Shown: one piece after another, positions 27,929-38,206 of the stretch
Numbering within the stretch: position 1 is the first letter of the stretch
How the letters are laid out: each line of letters begins with the position of its first letter
Assembly (NCBI RefSeq): GCF_004347735.1
Contig: NZ_SLTI01000004.1
Span: forward strand, 1 to 64,000
Direction of reading: 5' to 3'
Origin: Sulfuricurvum sp. IAE1
Lineage (GTDB): Bacteria > Campylobacterota > Campylobacteria > Campylobacterales > Sulfurimonadaceae
DNA length: 64,000 nucleotides
The notes under the pieces: generated by a model
What the model was told of the DNA's origin: nothing
The model's database searches: none
The model's input: only the letters and a program-made list of their open reading frames with translations
Made by a program: the position numbers and the translations under genes

Positions 27929-28895
27929 TCCGAAAGTCTCCGTCTTAATTCCGGCCTACAACTACGCCCATTATCTGGGGGAAGCGATAGAGAGCGTTTT
28001 GGCGCAGACATACGGTGATTTCGAAATCATCGTCATGGACAACTGTTCGGAAGACAATACCGAAGAAGTGGTCCGAAGCTATACGGAAAAAGACGCCAGG
28101 GTCCTGTATTTTAAAAATTCGTCCAATATCGGCATGTACCGAAATTACAACCAGTCGCTTTTGTACGCTTCGGGCGAGTACATAAAATTTTTAAATGCGG
28201 ACGATACTTTCGAACCTACTCTCCTGGAAAAATTCGTCAATGTGATGGAAAGCGATCCCTCCATTTCGGTCGTGACCTCTTACCGCAAACATTTCGGCTC
28301 AAAAAACGATATCCTGATCCCTCCGCACAAAGGACGGATCGAAGCACGCGAGGCGATCTTATCCTCGCTGCGTTATGGGAACTGGATCGGTGAGCCGACT
28401 ACGGTTATGATCCGACGCGTAAACCTTAATCTGGGCCTTTTTGACATCTCGCTTCTGATGTTCGCAGACCAGGATATGTGGCTTCGGCACCTACGCGTAG
28501 GCGATCTTTACGTCATCGATGAGGTTCTATCGTCGTTTAGAATCCACGAGGAACAAGGGACCGTCCACCTCAACAGCGATCAGGGAAAACGCGCGTTCAA
28601 TGCCTTGCAGTATGCCGAATATCGCCGGAATGCCATTCTCAATCATCGTTTCGGCTACGACCTCTACGCCGCCGATGTCCGCAGAAGCAGAAGAATCCTA
28701 AGAGATGCGTCCAAAAGCATCGTCAAACTGATCAAGAGACAACAAACATCCGACAACGCACTGATGTATCTCTACAGCCTGAAGTTTTTAACCCGTTTCT
28801 TCCGTGTCTGGTTAACGCCGGCACTGTTTTTATCTTTCATCGACACCCTGAAAGCGAAACGGAAAAACTTCAAACAAACCCATAATGAAGAATAG
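27921..28895 (+). CDS. glycosyltransferase family 2
   Basis: 324 residues. It opens with PKVSVLIPAYNYAHYL, has VMDNCSEDNT near 38-47 and a metal-binding ADD at 93-95, all standard for family 2. It overlaps the rfbH stop by eight bases. It is probably one of the O-unit transferases; coming straight after rfbH, the dideoxyhexose transferase is a reasonable guess, but the donor cannot be read. Confidence 0.87.
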   Translation: MANPKVSVLIPAYNYAHYLGEAIESVLAQTYGDFEIIVMDNCSEDNTEEVVRSYTEKDARVLYFKNSSNIGMYRNYNQSLLYASGEYIKFLNADDTFEPTLLEKFVNVMESDPSISVVTSYRKHFGSKNDILIPPHKGRIEAREAILSSLRYGNWIGEPTTVMIRRVNLNLGLFDISLLMFADQDMWLRHLRVGDLYVIDEVLSSFRIHEEQGTVHLNSDQGKRAFNALQYAEYRRNAILNHRFGYDLYAADVRRSRRILRDASKSIVKLIKRQQTSDNALMYLYSLKFLTRFFRVWLTPALFLSFIDTLKAKRKNFKQTHNEE

Positions 28896-28918
28896 AGTCT
28901 TCGAACGGAAAAAATAAC

Positions 28919-29692
28919 GTGAAAAATATCAATGAGCTGACTTCCACAGTCGATTTCTCGGTTTGCACGCTCGTTACCGATTTCGACGAGTACCGCGAAA
29001 TGATCGCATCGTTTAACCGCGCCGGCTTCACCGATGCCGATACCGAGTTTTTGTACGTCGACAATTCAAACGGCAATACCGAAGACGGCTACAGCGGACT
29101 GAACAAATTTTTAAACCGTGCTTCCGGGAAATACATCATTATCTGCCATCAGGACATTCTTTTGAAGTTCGACGATGTCGGCGTGCTGAAGCAACGGCTC
29201 GCGGAAATGGACCGGCTCGATCCTGACTGGGCCGTTTTGGGGAATGCCGGTTACGGCGACTTCAATACCAAACTCTACCGGATTACCGATCCCTGGGGAG
29301 CCGATCAAAAAATCGGGACCCTCCCCGCGCGGGCCCGCAGCCTCGATGAAAATTTTCTCCTTGTCAAAAATGACGCAAACCTGGCACTTTCCCACGATCT
29401 CAAGGGATTTCACCTCTACGCCACCGACCTGTGTGCCCTTGCCGATATGCTCGGCTGGAATGCCTACGTGATCGATTTTCATCTTTACCATAAAAGCGGC
29501 GGCAACTGCAACGAAAGCTTTTTTGCGTCAAAAAACGCCTTCATGGACAAATACGCACGGATCGTCCGCCCGATGGCAATCCGCACTACATGCACCATGA
29601 TGCTTATAACGAGTGCCCCCTTCCTCAACCGGATCATCAATAAAAAACTCTTCTACAGCATCCGAAAACGGCTGGACTCCCTCTTCCGATGA
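28919..29692 (+). CDS. atypical glycosyltransferase (GT-A-like)
   Basis: 257 residues. The N-terminal layout (short strand, VDNSN at 48-52, then IIICHQDIL at 73-81) follows family 2, but the usual DxD is replaced by HQD. A conserved-looking GFHLYATDLC lies near 163-172. The start is a GTG at 28919, since no in-frame ATG precedes the fold. It overlaps the next gene by four bases. It is a transferase by layout and context; with the altered motif it might be metal-independent. Confidence 0.65.
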   Translation: MKNINELTSTVDFSVCTLVTDFDEYREMIASFNRAGFTDADTEFLYVDNSNGNTEDGYSGLNKFLNRASGKYIIICHQDILLKFDDVGVLKQRLAEMDRLDPDWAVLGNAGYGDFNTKLYRITDPWGADQKIGTLPARARSLDENFLLVKNDANLALSHDLKGFHLYATDLCALADMLGWNAYVIDFHLYHKSGGNCNESFFASKNAFMDKYARIVRPMAIRTTCTMMLITSAPFLNRIINKKLFYSIRKRLDSLFR

Positions 29693-30618
29693 ACAGCGTA
29701 GACGTCTCCTTTATCACCGTGAACTACAATTCTTCGGCCCATACGGCCGCACTCGTCGAAAGCATCCGTACCCATGTTTCCGATGGAACAACGTACGAAA
29801 TCGTCATCGTCGACAATGCTTCCGAAGCCGAAGACTATAACCGTCTTCAGAGTACACTCGAAGGCTCGCCTTCGGTCAAACTCGTGCGCAACCGGATCAA
29901 CAGCGGATTTGCCGGAGGAAACATGCTGGGCGTGAACGTCGCGTCGGGACGGTATTATTTCTTTATCAACAACGATTGCCTCCTCCTCAACGACGCCGCA
30001 TCGCGGCTAAGGGAGTTTATGGAATCGCATCCCGATGCCGGGGCCCTGACCGCAAAAATCACTGATGAAAACGGCAATTTTTCCTCGTCTTACAAACAGT
30101 TCCCCTCGGTCGTCAAACAATGGTTCGGAAACTCCGCCCACCGCGTGCTCTCCAAAAACCGTTTCCCCAGTAATAAAGCACGGTTGGAACTCCCCACGCA
30201 AGTCGAGGTCATCAGCGGGTCATGCATGTTTTTCGATGCCGACGTTTTTTGCGCAATCGGGGGGCTCGATACCGTTTTTTTCCTCTACTGCGAAGAAGAA
30301 GACATCTGCAGACGTGTCTGGAACAGCGGTCGGGCGGTCTATTTTCTCCCCTCCGCCGAAGTATTCCACGAAGGGGGAGGAAGTTCGGGGAACAATCCCG
30401 CCCTCGAAAAAGAATTTTATATCTCCTACAATCTCCTCATCGACAAACATTTTCAGGGAGTGGCCCGGATACTGATCAAAACCGCCCTCTTTTTCAAACT
30501 GCTCCGCCGCACCGCTACAAAAAAACGGGGATGGGCGATATTTGCTTTTTTCCTGCGCGGGGCGCCGATCAAAGAGAGTTTGCGCTATAAACAGACCATA
30601 CAGGCAAGCCGTCCATGA
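29689..30618 (+). CDS. glycosyltransferase family 2, rhamnosyltransferase-like
   Basis: 309 residues. VSFITVNYNSSAHT, RNRINSGFAGGNMLGV and the metal motif NND (94-96) match the WbbL/RfbN group that often transfers rhamnose. An EEEDICRR segment near 203 is the likely catalytic region. It begins four bases inside the previous gene and ends four bases inside the ligase-like gene. Rhamnose as donor fits the rfbACDB set upstream but is an inference. Confidence 0.85.
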   Translation: MNSVDVSFITVNYNSSAHTAALVESIRTHVSDGTTYEIVIVDNASEAEDYNRLQSTLEGSPSVKLVRNRINSGFAGGNMLGVNVASGRYYFFINNDCLLLNDAASRLREFMESHPDAGALTAKITDENGNFSSSYKQFPSVVKQWFGNSAHRVLSKNRFPSNKARLELPTQVEVISGSCMFFDADVFCAIGGLDTVFFLYCEEEDICRRVWNSGRAVYFLPSAEVFHEGGGSSGNNPALEKEFYISYNLLIDKHFQGVARILIKTALFFKLLRRTATKKRGWAIFAFFLRGAPIKESLRYKQTIQASRP

Positions 30619-31916
30619 TTCTACGATTATTTTCTTTTGATACCGTTCGCTCTTACCGTGAACAGTCGGCTCTGGCCGCGAATTATCTGCTTATCCTTTA
30701 TGCTTTTTTGCTGCCGGTTGCACCCAAAGCGGCCAGCAAGGTTTTTATCGGCATTGCCGTTTTGATGCTGTTCAGCGGCGGGTTAAAGGAAAAATTTTTC
30801 CGCTCTCTCAAACATCCGGTGGTTCTCTCGTTTATCCTCTTTTATCTGATGCATGCTCTTTGGATGTTCGGGAGCGAGCACATTTCGACGGCCCTTTTCA
30901 AACTCAAAGAGTTCAAATACCTCCTTTACGTCCTAGTCATCACGATGATCCTGCAAAAAGGGTTCGTCTCTAAAATTCTCGGCGGGTTCATAGCCGGAAT
31001 ATCTCTGAGCGTACTGATCTCGCTTAGTATGTTTTCGGGCCTTCCGATCCTCGAACTTCTCCAGAAAATACCCCTCGTTACGGTCAATACGATTCATCCC
31101 AACGTTCCGTTCATGGTGAGTTACACCGCCTATAGCATCAGCCTCGTTCTGGTCGCCAATTTGATGCTGTATCGCCTATTGGTCCGTTCCGGCGAAATCT
31201 TCTACTTGCGGTTCTTGTATGCACTCATTTTCATCGGTACCAGCACTACCGTATTTCTCGTCGATTCCAGGCTCGGATACATCTTATACGGAATCAGCAT
31301 CCTGTTTACGATCGCGTTTGCTTTCCGACGATATTTTTACCGGGTAGCCGCCGTCTCATCGCTGTTGGTGGGCACTACGTACGTACTGCTGTATTCCTAT
31401 AGTCCGTCATTTGAGAGTCGGGTCGATACCATTGTCGACGACGCCCGTAACTCCATGAACGCTTCGTATAGCTCAGGAGGAGGCATACGGATCGGCTATT
31501 ACGTTCACGGTTGGGAAGTGATTCGAAACAATCCGATTTTCGGGGTCGGCACGGGCGACCATCTCGCCGAGGTGATCGACGTCATCAACCGGTTCGAAAA
31601 GGATCCGGCCAACCGTGATGCGCTTAACTATAATTACAAAAGTGGAGATAGTGCAAGTTTTGACAGTGAATACCTCGATACCGTTGTCCAGTTCGGCATC
31701 GTCGGACTACTCGTATTTTTTAATATCGCCTATCGGCTGATTCGCGATCCCCAGCCGGACCCTTACCTTAAATACTTTCAATACCTGCTGGCACTCTCCA
31801 TCGTGATGATTGCCGGGCCATCTCTGATTTTTATCCCTTCCGAAGTCGGAAAAGCACTGGTGCTGCTGGCAGCACTTAGCCTGTCGCATCCTATTGAGCA
31901 ACGTTCTCGAGCGTAA
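30615..31916 (+). CDS. O-antigen ligase/polymerase family membrane protein
   Basis: 433 residues with about ten to twelve transmembrane helices and a large periplasmic loop near 250-360 that contains NPIFGVGTGD, a hallmark of the Wzy_C/WaaL family. WaaL joins finished O-chains to lipid A-core in the periplasm. Since a separate Wzy-like polymerase is encoded at 48.4 kb, this one is more probably the ligase. It ends six bases before the convergent GT9 gene, with no terminator between. Confidence 0.8.
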   Translation: MILRLFSFDTVRSYREQSALAANYLLILYAFLLPVAPKAASKVFIGIAVLMLFSGGLKEKFFRSLKHPVVLSFILFYLMHALWMFGSEHISTALFKLKEFKYLLYVLVITMILQKGFVSKILGGFIAGISLSVLISLSMFSGLPILELLQKIPLVTVNTIHPNVPFMVSYTAYSISLVLVANLMLYRLLVRSGEIFYLRFLYALIFIGTSTTVFLVDSRLGYILYGISILFTIAFAFRRYFYRVAAVSSLLVGTTYVLLYSYSPSFESRVDTIVDDARNSMNASYSSGGGIRIGYYVHGWEVIRNNPIFGVGTGDHLAEVIDVINRFEKDPANRDALNYNYKSGDSASFDSEYLDTVVQFGIVGLLVFFNIAYRLIRDPQPDPYLKYFQYLLALSIVMIAGPSLIFIPSEVGKALVLLAALSLSHPIEQRSRA

Positions 31917-31922
31917 GGATAC

Positions 31923-32927
31923 CTACGCCAGACACCCGTTTATACAATGCATCACTTCTTCGACCTGAGGTTCATCCCCCTCGGCATTGAAAACGGCATG
32001 GTGGCGTCTGTCGATCGGCAGATAGCGGTAGGGGACGGTAAAGAAAAAGATCCCGACCGTCGGCGTGCCGGCGGCAATAGCCATGTTCCGGATTCCCGTA
32101 TCGCCGCTTACCACCATGCGTGCTTTCCCCAAAAACGGCATCAACTCCTCCAGCGGCATCGGGTCGAGCTTGCGGACAGCCGGATACGCACGCAGGCTCT
32201 CCATCAGGCCATCGACTTTTTCGTAATCGCGTATCCCTTCGAGCACAACATGTTCGACATCGGGGTAAGCATCCGCCGATCGGGCGATCAATTCGGCGAA
32301 ACGGTCCTGCGACCAGCACTTCCAACCCAGCGACGCGGTCGTAAAATAGACGATATAGGGGCGTTCCCGATCGGTTTCATAGGACGGATAGCCGTATTCG
32401 AGCACCTGTTTTTTCGGGGCACCGAGGATGTAAAGCATATGCAGCAGGGTCTCCACCTCGGGAACCAGATCCGAGCGGAGAACGGCGATATCGTAAAACA
32501 GGCTGTTTTTGAATTTGCGATAAGGGAATCCTATCTTCAAGCGCGCCTTGGTCATCATACAGATGATCCCGGACAAAGAAGTGTCGGCCATATCGAACAC
32601 GATATCGTGTTCCCCGAGCGCTTTTATGTCACCCAGACGTTCGCCGTAGGTCGTTTTTTTGCCCTCTTTTTTCTTGTGTACTACGTGTACACGGTCGACG
32701 AGGTCCTCCGGTGCGCCGTAAGCGTAATTGTTCACGATGCTCAGCGTGATCTTCGCGTTGGGGAAAAACTCCCTCGCCTGAATCAAAAACGGCCGCAGGA
32801 CCATCATATCCCCGATCGCCGCATGGCGGATCACCGCAATCGATCGAACCGATTCGGGCGACATCGCCGCCGCTCTCTCCCTGGCTTTACGGGTTGCCCA
32901 TGCCCCTTTTTCATACCATAGTTTCAT
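31923..32927 (-). CDS. glycosyltransferase family 9
   Basis: 334 residues of the heptosyltransferase-like family. RSIAVIRHAAIGDMMVLRPF near the N-terminus and SGDTGIRNMAIAAGTP near the C-terminus are the two diagnostic regions. It is on the opposite strand from most of the locus and overlaps the GT4 gene upstream of it by four bases. It is probably an LPS core transferase. Confidence 0.83.
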   Translation of the reverse strand: MKLWYEKGAWATRKARERAAAMSPESVRSIAVIRHAAIGDMMVLRPFLIQAREFFPNAKITLSIVNNYAYGAPEDLVDRVHVVHKKKEGKKTTYGERLGDIKALGEHDIVFDMADTSLSGIICMMTKARLKIGFPYRKFKNSLFYDIAVLRSDLVPEVETLLHMLYILGAPKKQVLEYGYPSYETDRERPYIVYFTTASLGWKCWSQDRFAELIARSADAYPDVEHVVLEGIRDYEKVDGLMESLRAYPAVRKLDPMPLEELMPFLGKARMVVSGDTGIRNMAIAAGTPTVGIFFFTVPYRYLPIDRRHHAVFNAEGDEPQVEEVMHCINGCLA

Positions 32928-34012
32928 TGCTGCATCTCTTCAAAAATTTTTAACATCCGTTCAAACTGTTTGCTGCTTTCAAACACATCGAGCGCTTTGC
33001 GCTTCCCCTCCTGCGCAAGATCCCCCCGTAATTTCGGGTCGTCGTGCAGCCGCCGGAGTTTGAGGTTCAGATCCTGCGCGTCGAATGTGGTGAACAGCAG
33101 GCCGTTGAAGCCGTCGTCGATGATCTCCAGTGGCCCCCCGCTTCGGCTGGCGACAACGCAGATCCCGCACATCATGGCCTCGATCAGCACCAGACCGAAC
33201 GTCTCTTTTTCGGTTGCCAGCACGACGACGTCGCACAACTGCATCATTGCCTGCGCCTCTTTCGTAAATCCCGTAAAGACCCCGACGTCGCCGTAACGCT
33301 CCTTCAAAGAACCCAGGTAGCCTTCATCCATCGCATGGCCGACAATCAAAGCCTTGGCATTCACCCCTTCCGTGTGCAGTGTCTCGACCGCCTCGAGGAC
33401 CAGGTGCTGCCCTTTGGGGTGTTCGATACGCCCTACGATGCCGACTGTAAAAGCATCCTCAATCCCCAATTGCCGACGGCGCGACGCTTTTTCGTCCGCT
33501 CCGATCATCTGGGGCTGTTCCGCCCCGATATAGAGTACCTCGATACGCGGACGCACTTGGGAGGGGATGAATTTTTCGATCTGCGATTTAACCTGTTCCG
33601 TCACTGCCAGCATCAGATCGATATTTTTATAGATAAACCGGTGATAGAAGTCGTTTTTGAAACGGGTCATCGTCATGTGCCGGGACTGCACTACTTTGGG
33701 TTTTCGTTTGGAAAGCAGCTTGGCGGCGACCGCGAGAGGAAGGTCTTTCGTCCAGTGCAGATGCAGCACGTCAATCCCTTCATCGTCGATGATACGGGCC
33801 AGTTCCCGTGCCCCGATCCACGACAACAGGACGTTGCGACGTTTCATACTCACGTAGCGTTCCGGACCGTTCCGATAGTATTCTTGCAGTTTTCCTTTTT
33901 CGTTAATGACGCTGACACAGCGCCCCTGCAGATAGTGCGCCGCACGCATCATATAAAGTTCCAGCCCTCCCAGATCGGGGGAGAGGCACAGTTCGCAGAT
34001 TTTTTTTCCCAT
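32924..34012 (-). CDS. glycosyltransferase family 4
   Basis: 362 residues of GT-B fold. The glycine loop LGGLELYMMRA (about 14-24), a donor-site GIVGRIEHPKGQHL segment and the ETFGLVLIEAM catalytic-region motif are typical of family 4. It is the first gene of a two-gene minus-strand unit with the GT9 gene. TATAAT on the minus strand at 34033-34038 lies about 20 bases upstream. Confidence 0.87.
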   Translation of the reverse strand: MGKKICELCLSPDLGGLELYMMRAAHYLQGRCVSVINEKGKLQEYYRNGPERYVSMKRRNVLLSWIGARELARIIDDEGIDVLHLHWTKDLPLAVAAKLLSKRKPKVVQSRHMTMTRFKNDFYHRFIYKNIDLMLAVTEQVKSQIEKFIPSQVRPRIEVLYIGAEQPQMIGADEKASRRRQLGIEDAFTVGIVGRIEHPKGQHLVLEAVETLHTEGVNAKALIVGHAMDEGYLGSLKERYGDVGVFTGFTKEAQAMMQLCDVVVLATEKETFGLVLIEAMMCGICVVASRSGGPLEIIDDGFNGLLFTTFDAQDLNLKLRRLHDDPKLRGDLAQEGKRKALDVFESSKQFERMLKIFEEMQQ

Positions 34013-34202
34013 GGCCCGCCATATTTGGATAAATTATAGGTGAAGATAATAACAAAGAAACCCTGAAAGTACCGATTTTGGGACTATTTAAGTTGATTTT
34101 GCATAAGATTATACATATGACAAAATATTAAAATTTACTTGATTTTTTATTTAAGCAATCATTAGAGTAATCACAGATTAATAATGTGGATGGATAAAGT
34201 TA
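34013..34202. other. AT-rich divergent intergenic region
   Basis: This 190-base gap lies between the minus-strand GT4 gene and manC. A minus-strand TATAAT at 34033-34038 serves the GT4/GT9 pair. A plus-strand TTTAAG (34087-34092), 17 bases before TATACA (34110-34115), is a weak promoter candidate for manC. Composition changes sharply here to AT-rich. Confidence 0.4.
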
Positions 34203-35570
34203 ATGACCAATATCATTTTATGTGGTGGCTCCGGGACACGTTTATGGCCGATCAGCCGAACATCGATGCCCAAACAATTTGTCAAATTATTTTCTAAACA
34301 GTCTCTTTTTCAACATACTCTTCAACGAAACGCTCAGGTTTGTTCCAATCAAATCATTGTCTCAAATTCAGAACAATATTTTATGGCTCTCGATCAATCA
34401 GATGAATTAGGATGCAAGAACAATCGTTATATTCTTGAACCGATGGGACGTAATACAGCTCCGGCCATCACGTTGGCATGCATGGCCTTAGAGCCTGAAG
34501 AAATTGTCCTTGTGACCCCTTCTGATCATCTTATAAAAGATATAGAAAATTACATTCATGCTATTAAACAAGCAGAAGAATATGCACGGAATAACTACTT
34601 AGTCACTTTTGGTATCTATCCAACTTTTCCAGAAACCGGGTTCGGGTACATTGAAGCTGACGGCGAAAATGTCAAAGCATTTCATGAAAAACCAAATTTG
34701 GTTACCGCTCAACAATATTTGGCAACAGGAAATTACTATTGGAATAGTGGGATGTTCTGTTTTAAAGCAGGTGCTTTTTTAGATGAATTAAATACATGGG
34801 CTCCTAATATTTATCATCAATGTGTACACGCGTATACCAATGCAATAAAAGAACCAATCATTCGTATTCGTTATGAAGATATGATAAGCATTTCCGATAT
34901 CAGTATAGATTACGCAGTGATGGAAAAAAGTCATAAAGTTAAAGTTATTCCAAGCCAAATCGGTTGGAGCGACGTCGGAAGTTTTGATGCTCTATATCAC
35001 GAACTTCCTACAGATGCAGATGGTAATACACTCGATGACAACTATATCGGATTCGAGAGTAGCAATAATCTTATTTTAAGTGATAATCGTCATATTTCAA
35101 CAATCGATGTAAACAATCTTATCATTGCAGATACCGAAGATGCTCTTTTAATTTGTCAACGAGGCTCCAGTCAAAAAGTAAAAGATATCGTTGCTAGACT
35201 CAAAAATCAAAAAACTCAATTGCCTAATATTCATCTAACTACACATCGCCCGTGGGGAAGTTACACTGTTTTGGAAAATTCCGAAGGCTATAAGATAAAA
35301 CGTATTGAAGTTAAACCTGGGAAACGGCTCTCTTTGCAGAAGCACTTGCATCGAAACGAACATTGGATAGTACTAAGCGGCATTGCCACTGTGACAGTAG
35401 GAGAGGAAACTTACAATGTACTTCCAAATGAATCCACTTATATTAAAGCGGGCGAGATACACCGATTGGCAAATGGAAGCCAAACTCCCCTTATCATCAT
35501 TGAAGTGCAAGTAGGTTCATATACTGGTGAAGACGATATTATAAGATTAGAAGATGATTTCAATAGATAA
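34203..35570 (+). CDS. manC: mannose-1-phosphate guanylyltransferase / mannose-6-phosphate isomerase
   Basis: 455 residues, bifunctional. The N-terminal nucleotidyltransferase has LCGGSGTRLWP (6-16) and PKQFVKLF. The C-terminal cupin (about 345-455) has RPWGSYTVLE and the HLHRNEHW metal motif of type II phosphomannose isomerases. It makes GDP-mannose from mannose-1-phosphate. The phosphomannomutase at 4156-5529 would be the source of that substrate. It opens a clearly AT-rich block that runs to fcl, unlike its neighbours. Confidence 0.96.
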   Translation: MTNIILCGGSGTRLWPISRTSMPKQFVKLFSKQSLFQHTLQRNAQVCSNQIIVSNSEQYFMALDQSDELGCKNNRYILEPMGRNTAPAITLACMALEPEEIVLVTPSDHLIKDIENYIHAIKQAEEYARNNYLVTFGIYPTFPETGFGYIEADGENVKAFHEKPNLVTAQQYLATGNYYWNSGMFCFKAGAFLDELNTWAPNIYHQCVHAYTNAIKEPIIRIRYEDMISISDISIDYAVMEKSHKVKVIPSQIGWSDVGSFDALYHELPTDADGNTLDDNYIGFESSNNLILSDNRHISTIDVNNLIIADTEDALLICQRGSSQKVKDIVARLKNQKTQLPNIHLTTHRPWGSYTVLENSEGYKIKRIEVKPGKRLSLQKHLHRNEHWIVLSGIATVTVGEETYNVLPNESTYIKAGEIHRLANGSQTPLIIIEVQVGSYTGEDDIIRLEDDFNR

Positions 35571-36003
35571 ATTTTCCCTTGTAGTTGAAAATACTCCCCT
35601 TATATCGATCGATTTTATTCTTGAACATTCAGGGAAATATATATTGGGGAAAAGGATTAATGCACCAGCAAAAGGGTATTATTTTACTCCTGGAGGAAGG
35701 ATTTTCAAAAACGAATCCATTTCCGATGCCATCAGCCGAATCAGCACAAACGAATTGGGATTAACATTATCGAATCAAGATATCAAATTTCATGGCGTTT
35801 ATGAACATTTTTATCAAGATAGTTTCATGTCATCAACAATAACGACCCATTACGTTGTATTGGCTTATCACGTATTACTCAGCAAACAACCGGTATTGCC
35901 GACGAGTGAGCATAGTGACTACCGCTATTTCAGACTAAATGATTTAATGACCCATCCAGAGGTTCATACTTATGTCAAAGATTATTTCAAGGAGAACATA
36001 TGA
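35554..36003 (+). CDS. gmm: GDP-mannose mannosyl hydrolase (Nudix-like)
   Basis: 149 residues of the Nudix fold. The box [23 protein letters not shown] keeps the first Gly and Glu but lacks the REUxEE pair, exactly as in WcaH/Gmm enzymes, which hydrolyse GDP-mannose by C1 attack. It could trim excess GDP-mannose or GDP-fucose. It overlaps manC by 17 bases and precedes gmd, the same company it keeps in colanic-acid loci. Confidence 0.88.
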   Translation: MISIDKFSLVVENTPLISIDFILEHSGKYILGKRINAPAKGYYFTPGGRIFKNESISDAISRISTNELGLTLSNQDIKFHGVYEHFYQDSFMSSTITTHYVVLAYHVLLSKQPVLPTSEHSDYRYFRLNDLMTHPEVHTYVKDYFKENI

Positions 36004-37145
36004 GTCAATCAAAAATAGCTCTTATTACAGGTATAACAGGCCAAGACGGTAGTTATTTGGCTGAATTTTTGCTCAAAAAAGGCTATACAGTACATGGGGT
36101 CAAACGGCGATCTTCCCTTTTTAATACCGATCGGATCGATCATTTGTACCAAGATCCCCATGTAGATAATCAAAAACTTTTCCTTCATTATGGGGATATG
36201 ACAGATTCCATGAATTTAACGCGAATCATTCAAGAAGTCCAACCGGATGAAATCTACAATCTAGCGGCTATGAGTCATGTTCATGTCAGTTTTGAAACGC
36301 CTGAATACGTTGCCAACGCCGATGGAACCGGGACATTACGTATCCTTGAAGCTGTCAAGCTGCTCGGCCTTACAAAAAAAACAAAAATCTATCAGGCCTC
36401 TACATCTGAGCTTTATGGAAAAGTTCAAGAGACACCTCAATCAGAGACGACTCCTTTTTATCCGCGTTCACCCTATGCGGTCGCCAAAATGTATGCCTAT
36501 TGGATTACCGTAAATTATCGTGAAGCATATGGAATGTTTGCGTGTAACGGTATTCTTTTTAATCATGAATCTCCGGTGCGTGGTGAGACATTTGTAACCC
36601 GCAAAATTACCCGCGCCGCGTCAAAGATCGCCCTTGGGCTACAAGACAAGCTTTATTTGGGAAATCTTGATGCCAAAAGAGATTGGGGCCATGCAAAAGA
36701 TTACGTGAAGATGATGTGGATGATTCTTCAGGCCCCAGAACCCGAAGACTGGGTAATTGCTACAGGACAAACGACTACAGTTCGCGATTTCGTTCGTATG
36801 GCATTTGGCTATTGCGGTATTCATCTCCGTTTTGAAGGTAAAGGTGTTAATGAAATAGGGATTATCGATTCTTTAGATTATAAACGTCTTGAAGAATTAA
36901 ATCTTTCAGCAACCAACTTGTCACTGAATACTACGGTAGTAGCTGTAGATCCACGTTATTTTCGTCCTACAGAAGTAGATTTGCTGCTAGGCGATCCGAC
37001 AAAAGCAGAACAGAAGCTTGGGTGGAAGCGTGAATATCATCTTCAGGATTTGATTAATGACATGATGGCATCGGATCTCAAACTGATGACCAAAGATGTT
37101 TATTTGCAAGAAGGCGGATACAAAATTATGAGTTATTATGAGTAA
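36000..37145 (+). CDS. gmd: GDP-mannose 4,6-dehydratase
   Basis: 381 residues, standard length. [15 protein letters not shown] (10-24) is the signature of Gmd, and catalytic YAVAK is present. It forms GDP-4-keto-6-deoxymannose. The ATG overlaps the gmm stop (ATGA) and has AAGGAG upstream. It belongs to the AT-rich block. Confidence 0.97.
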   Translation: MSQSKIALITGITGQDGSYLAEFLLKKGYTVHGVKRRSSLFNTDRIDHLYQDPHVDNQKLFLHYGDMTDSMNLTRIIQEVQPDEIYNLAAMSHVHVSFETPEYVANADGTGTLRILEAVKLLGLTKKTKIYQASTSELYGKVQETPQSETTPFYPRSPYAVAKMYAYWITVNYREAYGMFACNGILFNHESPVRGETFVTRKITRAASKIALGLQDKLYLGNLDAKRDWGHAKDYVKMMWMILQAPEPEDWVIATGQTTTVRDFVRMAFGYCGIHLRFEGKGVNEIGIIDSLDYKRLEELNLSATNLSLNTTVVAVDPRYFRPTEVDLLLGDPTKAEQKLGWKREYHLQDLINDMMASDLKLMTKDVYLQEGGYKIMSYYE

Positions 37146-37147
37146 AC

Positions 37148-38206
37148 ATGGAAAAAACCAGTAAAATTTATGTTGCAGGCCATCGGGGTCTGGTAGGTAG
37201 CGCTATTGTCAAAAATCTTCATTCAAAAGGGTATTCGAATATTATTACCCGTACTCACGCTGAACTTGACTTAATGGATCAACGAGCAGTTGCAGATTTT
37301 TTTGAAACGGAAACACCCGAATATGTTTTTCTCGCAGCAGCCAAAGTAGGAGGTATTATCGCTAATAATACCTATCGTGCAGAATTCATTTTTGAAAATC
37401 TGACTATTCAAAATAATGTCATCCATCAAAGCTATCTCCATAATGTTAAAAAACTGATGTTTCTGGGAAGTACCTGCATCTATCCACGCGATTGTCCTCA
37501 ACCGATGAGAGAAGAATATTTACTTACGAGCCCTCTTGAATATACTAATGAACCCTATGCGATTGCGAAAATCGCAGGAATCAAAATGTGTGAGAGCTAC
37601 AATCTTCAATACGGTACTAATTTTATTAGTGTCATGCCTACCAATCTATACGGGCCAAATGACAATTTTGATCTCCAAAAATCTCATGTTTTACCTGCAC
37701 TCATTCGTAAAATATATCTGGCTAAACTTCTCAGTCAAAACGAAGAACAAGCCATTTTAGATGATCTTCAAATGACAAGCATTAAGAGTGCCAAAGAGTA
37801 TCTGAATGCATTCGGTGTCACCGGCGAACGTGTAGAAATATGGGGTAGTGGGAAGCCGATGCGTGAATTTTTATGGTCGGAAGATATGGCCGATGCCTGT
37901 ATTTTTCTAATGGAGAACCGTAATTTCAAAGACACTTTCAGCTCAACATCCGAAATCCGTAATTCACATATCAATATCGGAACAGGAAAAGATATCAGCA
38001 TTGCGGAGCTTGCAAAACAGATCCAAAAAATAATCGGATTTACGGGTGAACTTTATTTCAATGCCTCGAAACCGGATGGAACTATCAAAAAGCTGACAGA
38101 TGTTTCCAAACTTCATGCACTCGGATGGAAACATAAGGTAGAATTGCATGATGGCATTACACAAATGTACCAATGGTATATATCTCAAAAAGGAAATAAA
38201 GCATAA
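37148..38206 (+). CDS. fcl: GDP-L-fucose synthase
   Basis: 352 residues of the short-chain dehydrogenase family. [11 protein letters not shown] (10-20), GSTCIYPRD and catalytic YAIAK match Fcl/WcaG. It is about 30 residues longer than the E. coli enzyme; the extra stretch lies around 200-225. It epimerises and reduces the Gmd product to GDP-L-fucose, the donor for the GT11 enzyme at 47.5 kb. Its stop shares a base with the metK start (TAATG). Confidence 0.95.
   Translation: MEKTSKIYVAGHRGLVGSAIVKNLHSKGYSNIITRTHAELDLMDQRAVADFFETETPEYVFLAAAKVGGIIANNTYRAEFIFENLTIQNNVIHQSYLHNVKKLMFLGSTCIYPRDCPQPMREEYLLTSPLEYTNEPYAIAKIAGIKMCESYNLQYGTNFISVMPTNLYGPNDNFDLQKSHVLPALIRKIYLAKLLSQNEEQAILDDLQMTSIKSAKEYLNAFGVTGERVEIWGSGKPMREFLWSEDMADACIFLMENRNFKDTFSSTSEIRNSHINIGTGKDISIAELAKQIQKIIGFTGELYFNASKPDGTIKKLTDVSKLHALGWKHKVELHDGITQMYQWYISQKGNKA

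Noticed and set aside
31911-31928. Short inverted repeat GCGTA ... TACGC across the convergent stops of the ligase-like and GT9 genes
   Set aside because: Only five base pairs and no T-run on either side, so not a credible terminator.
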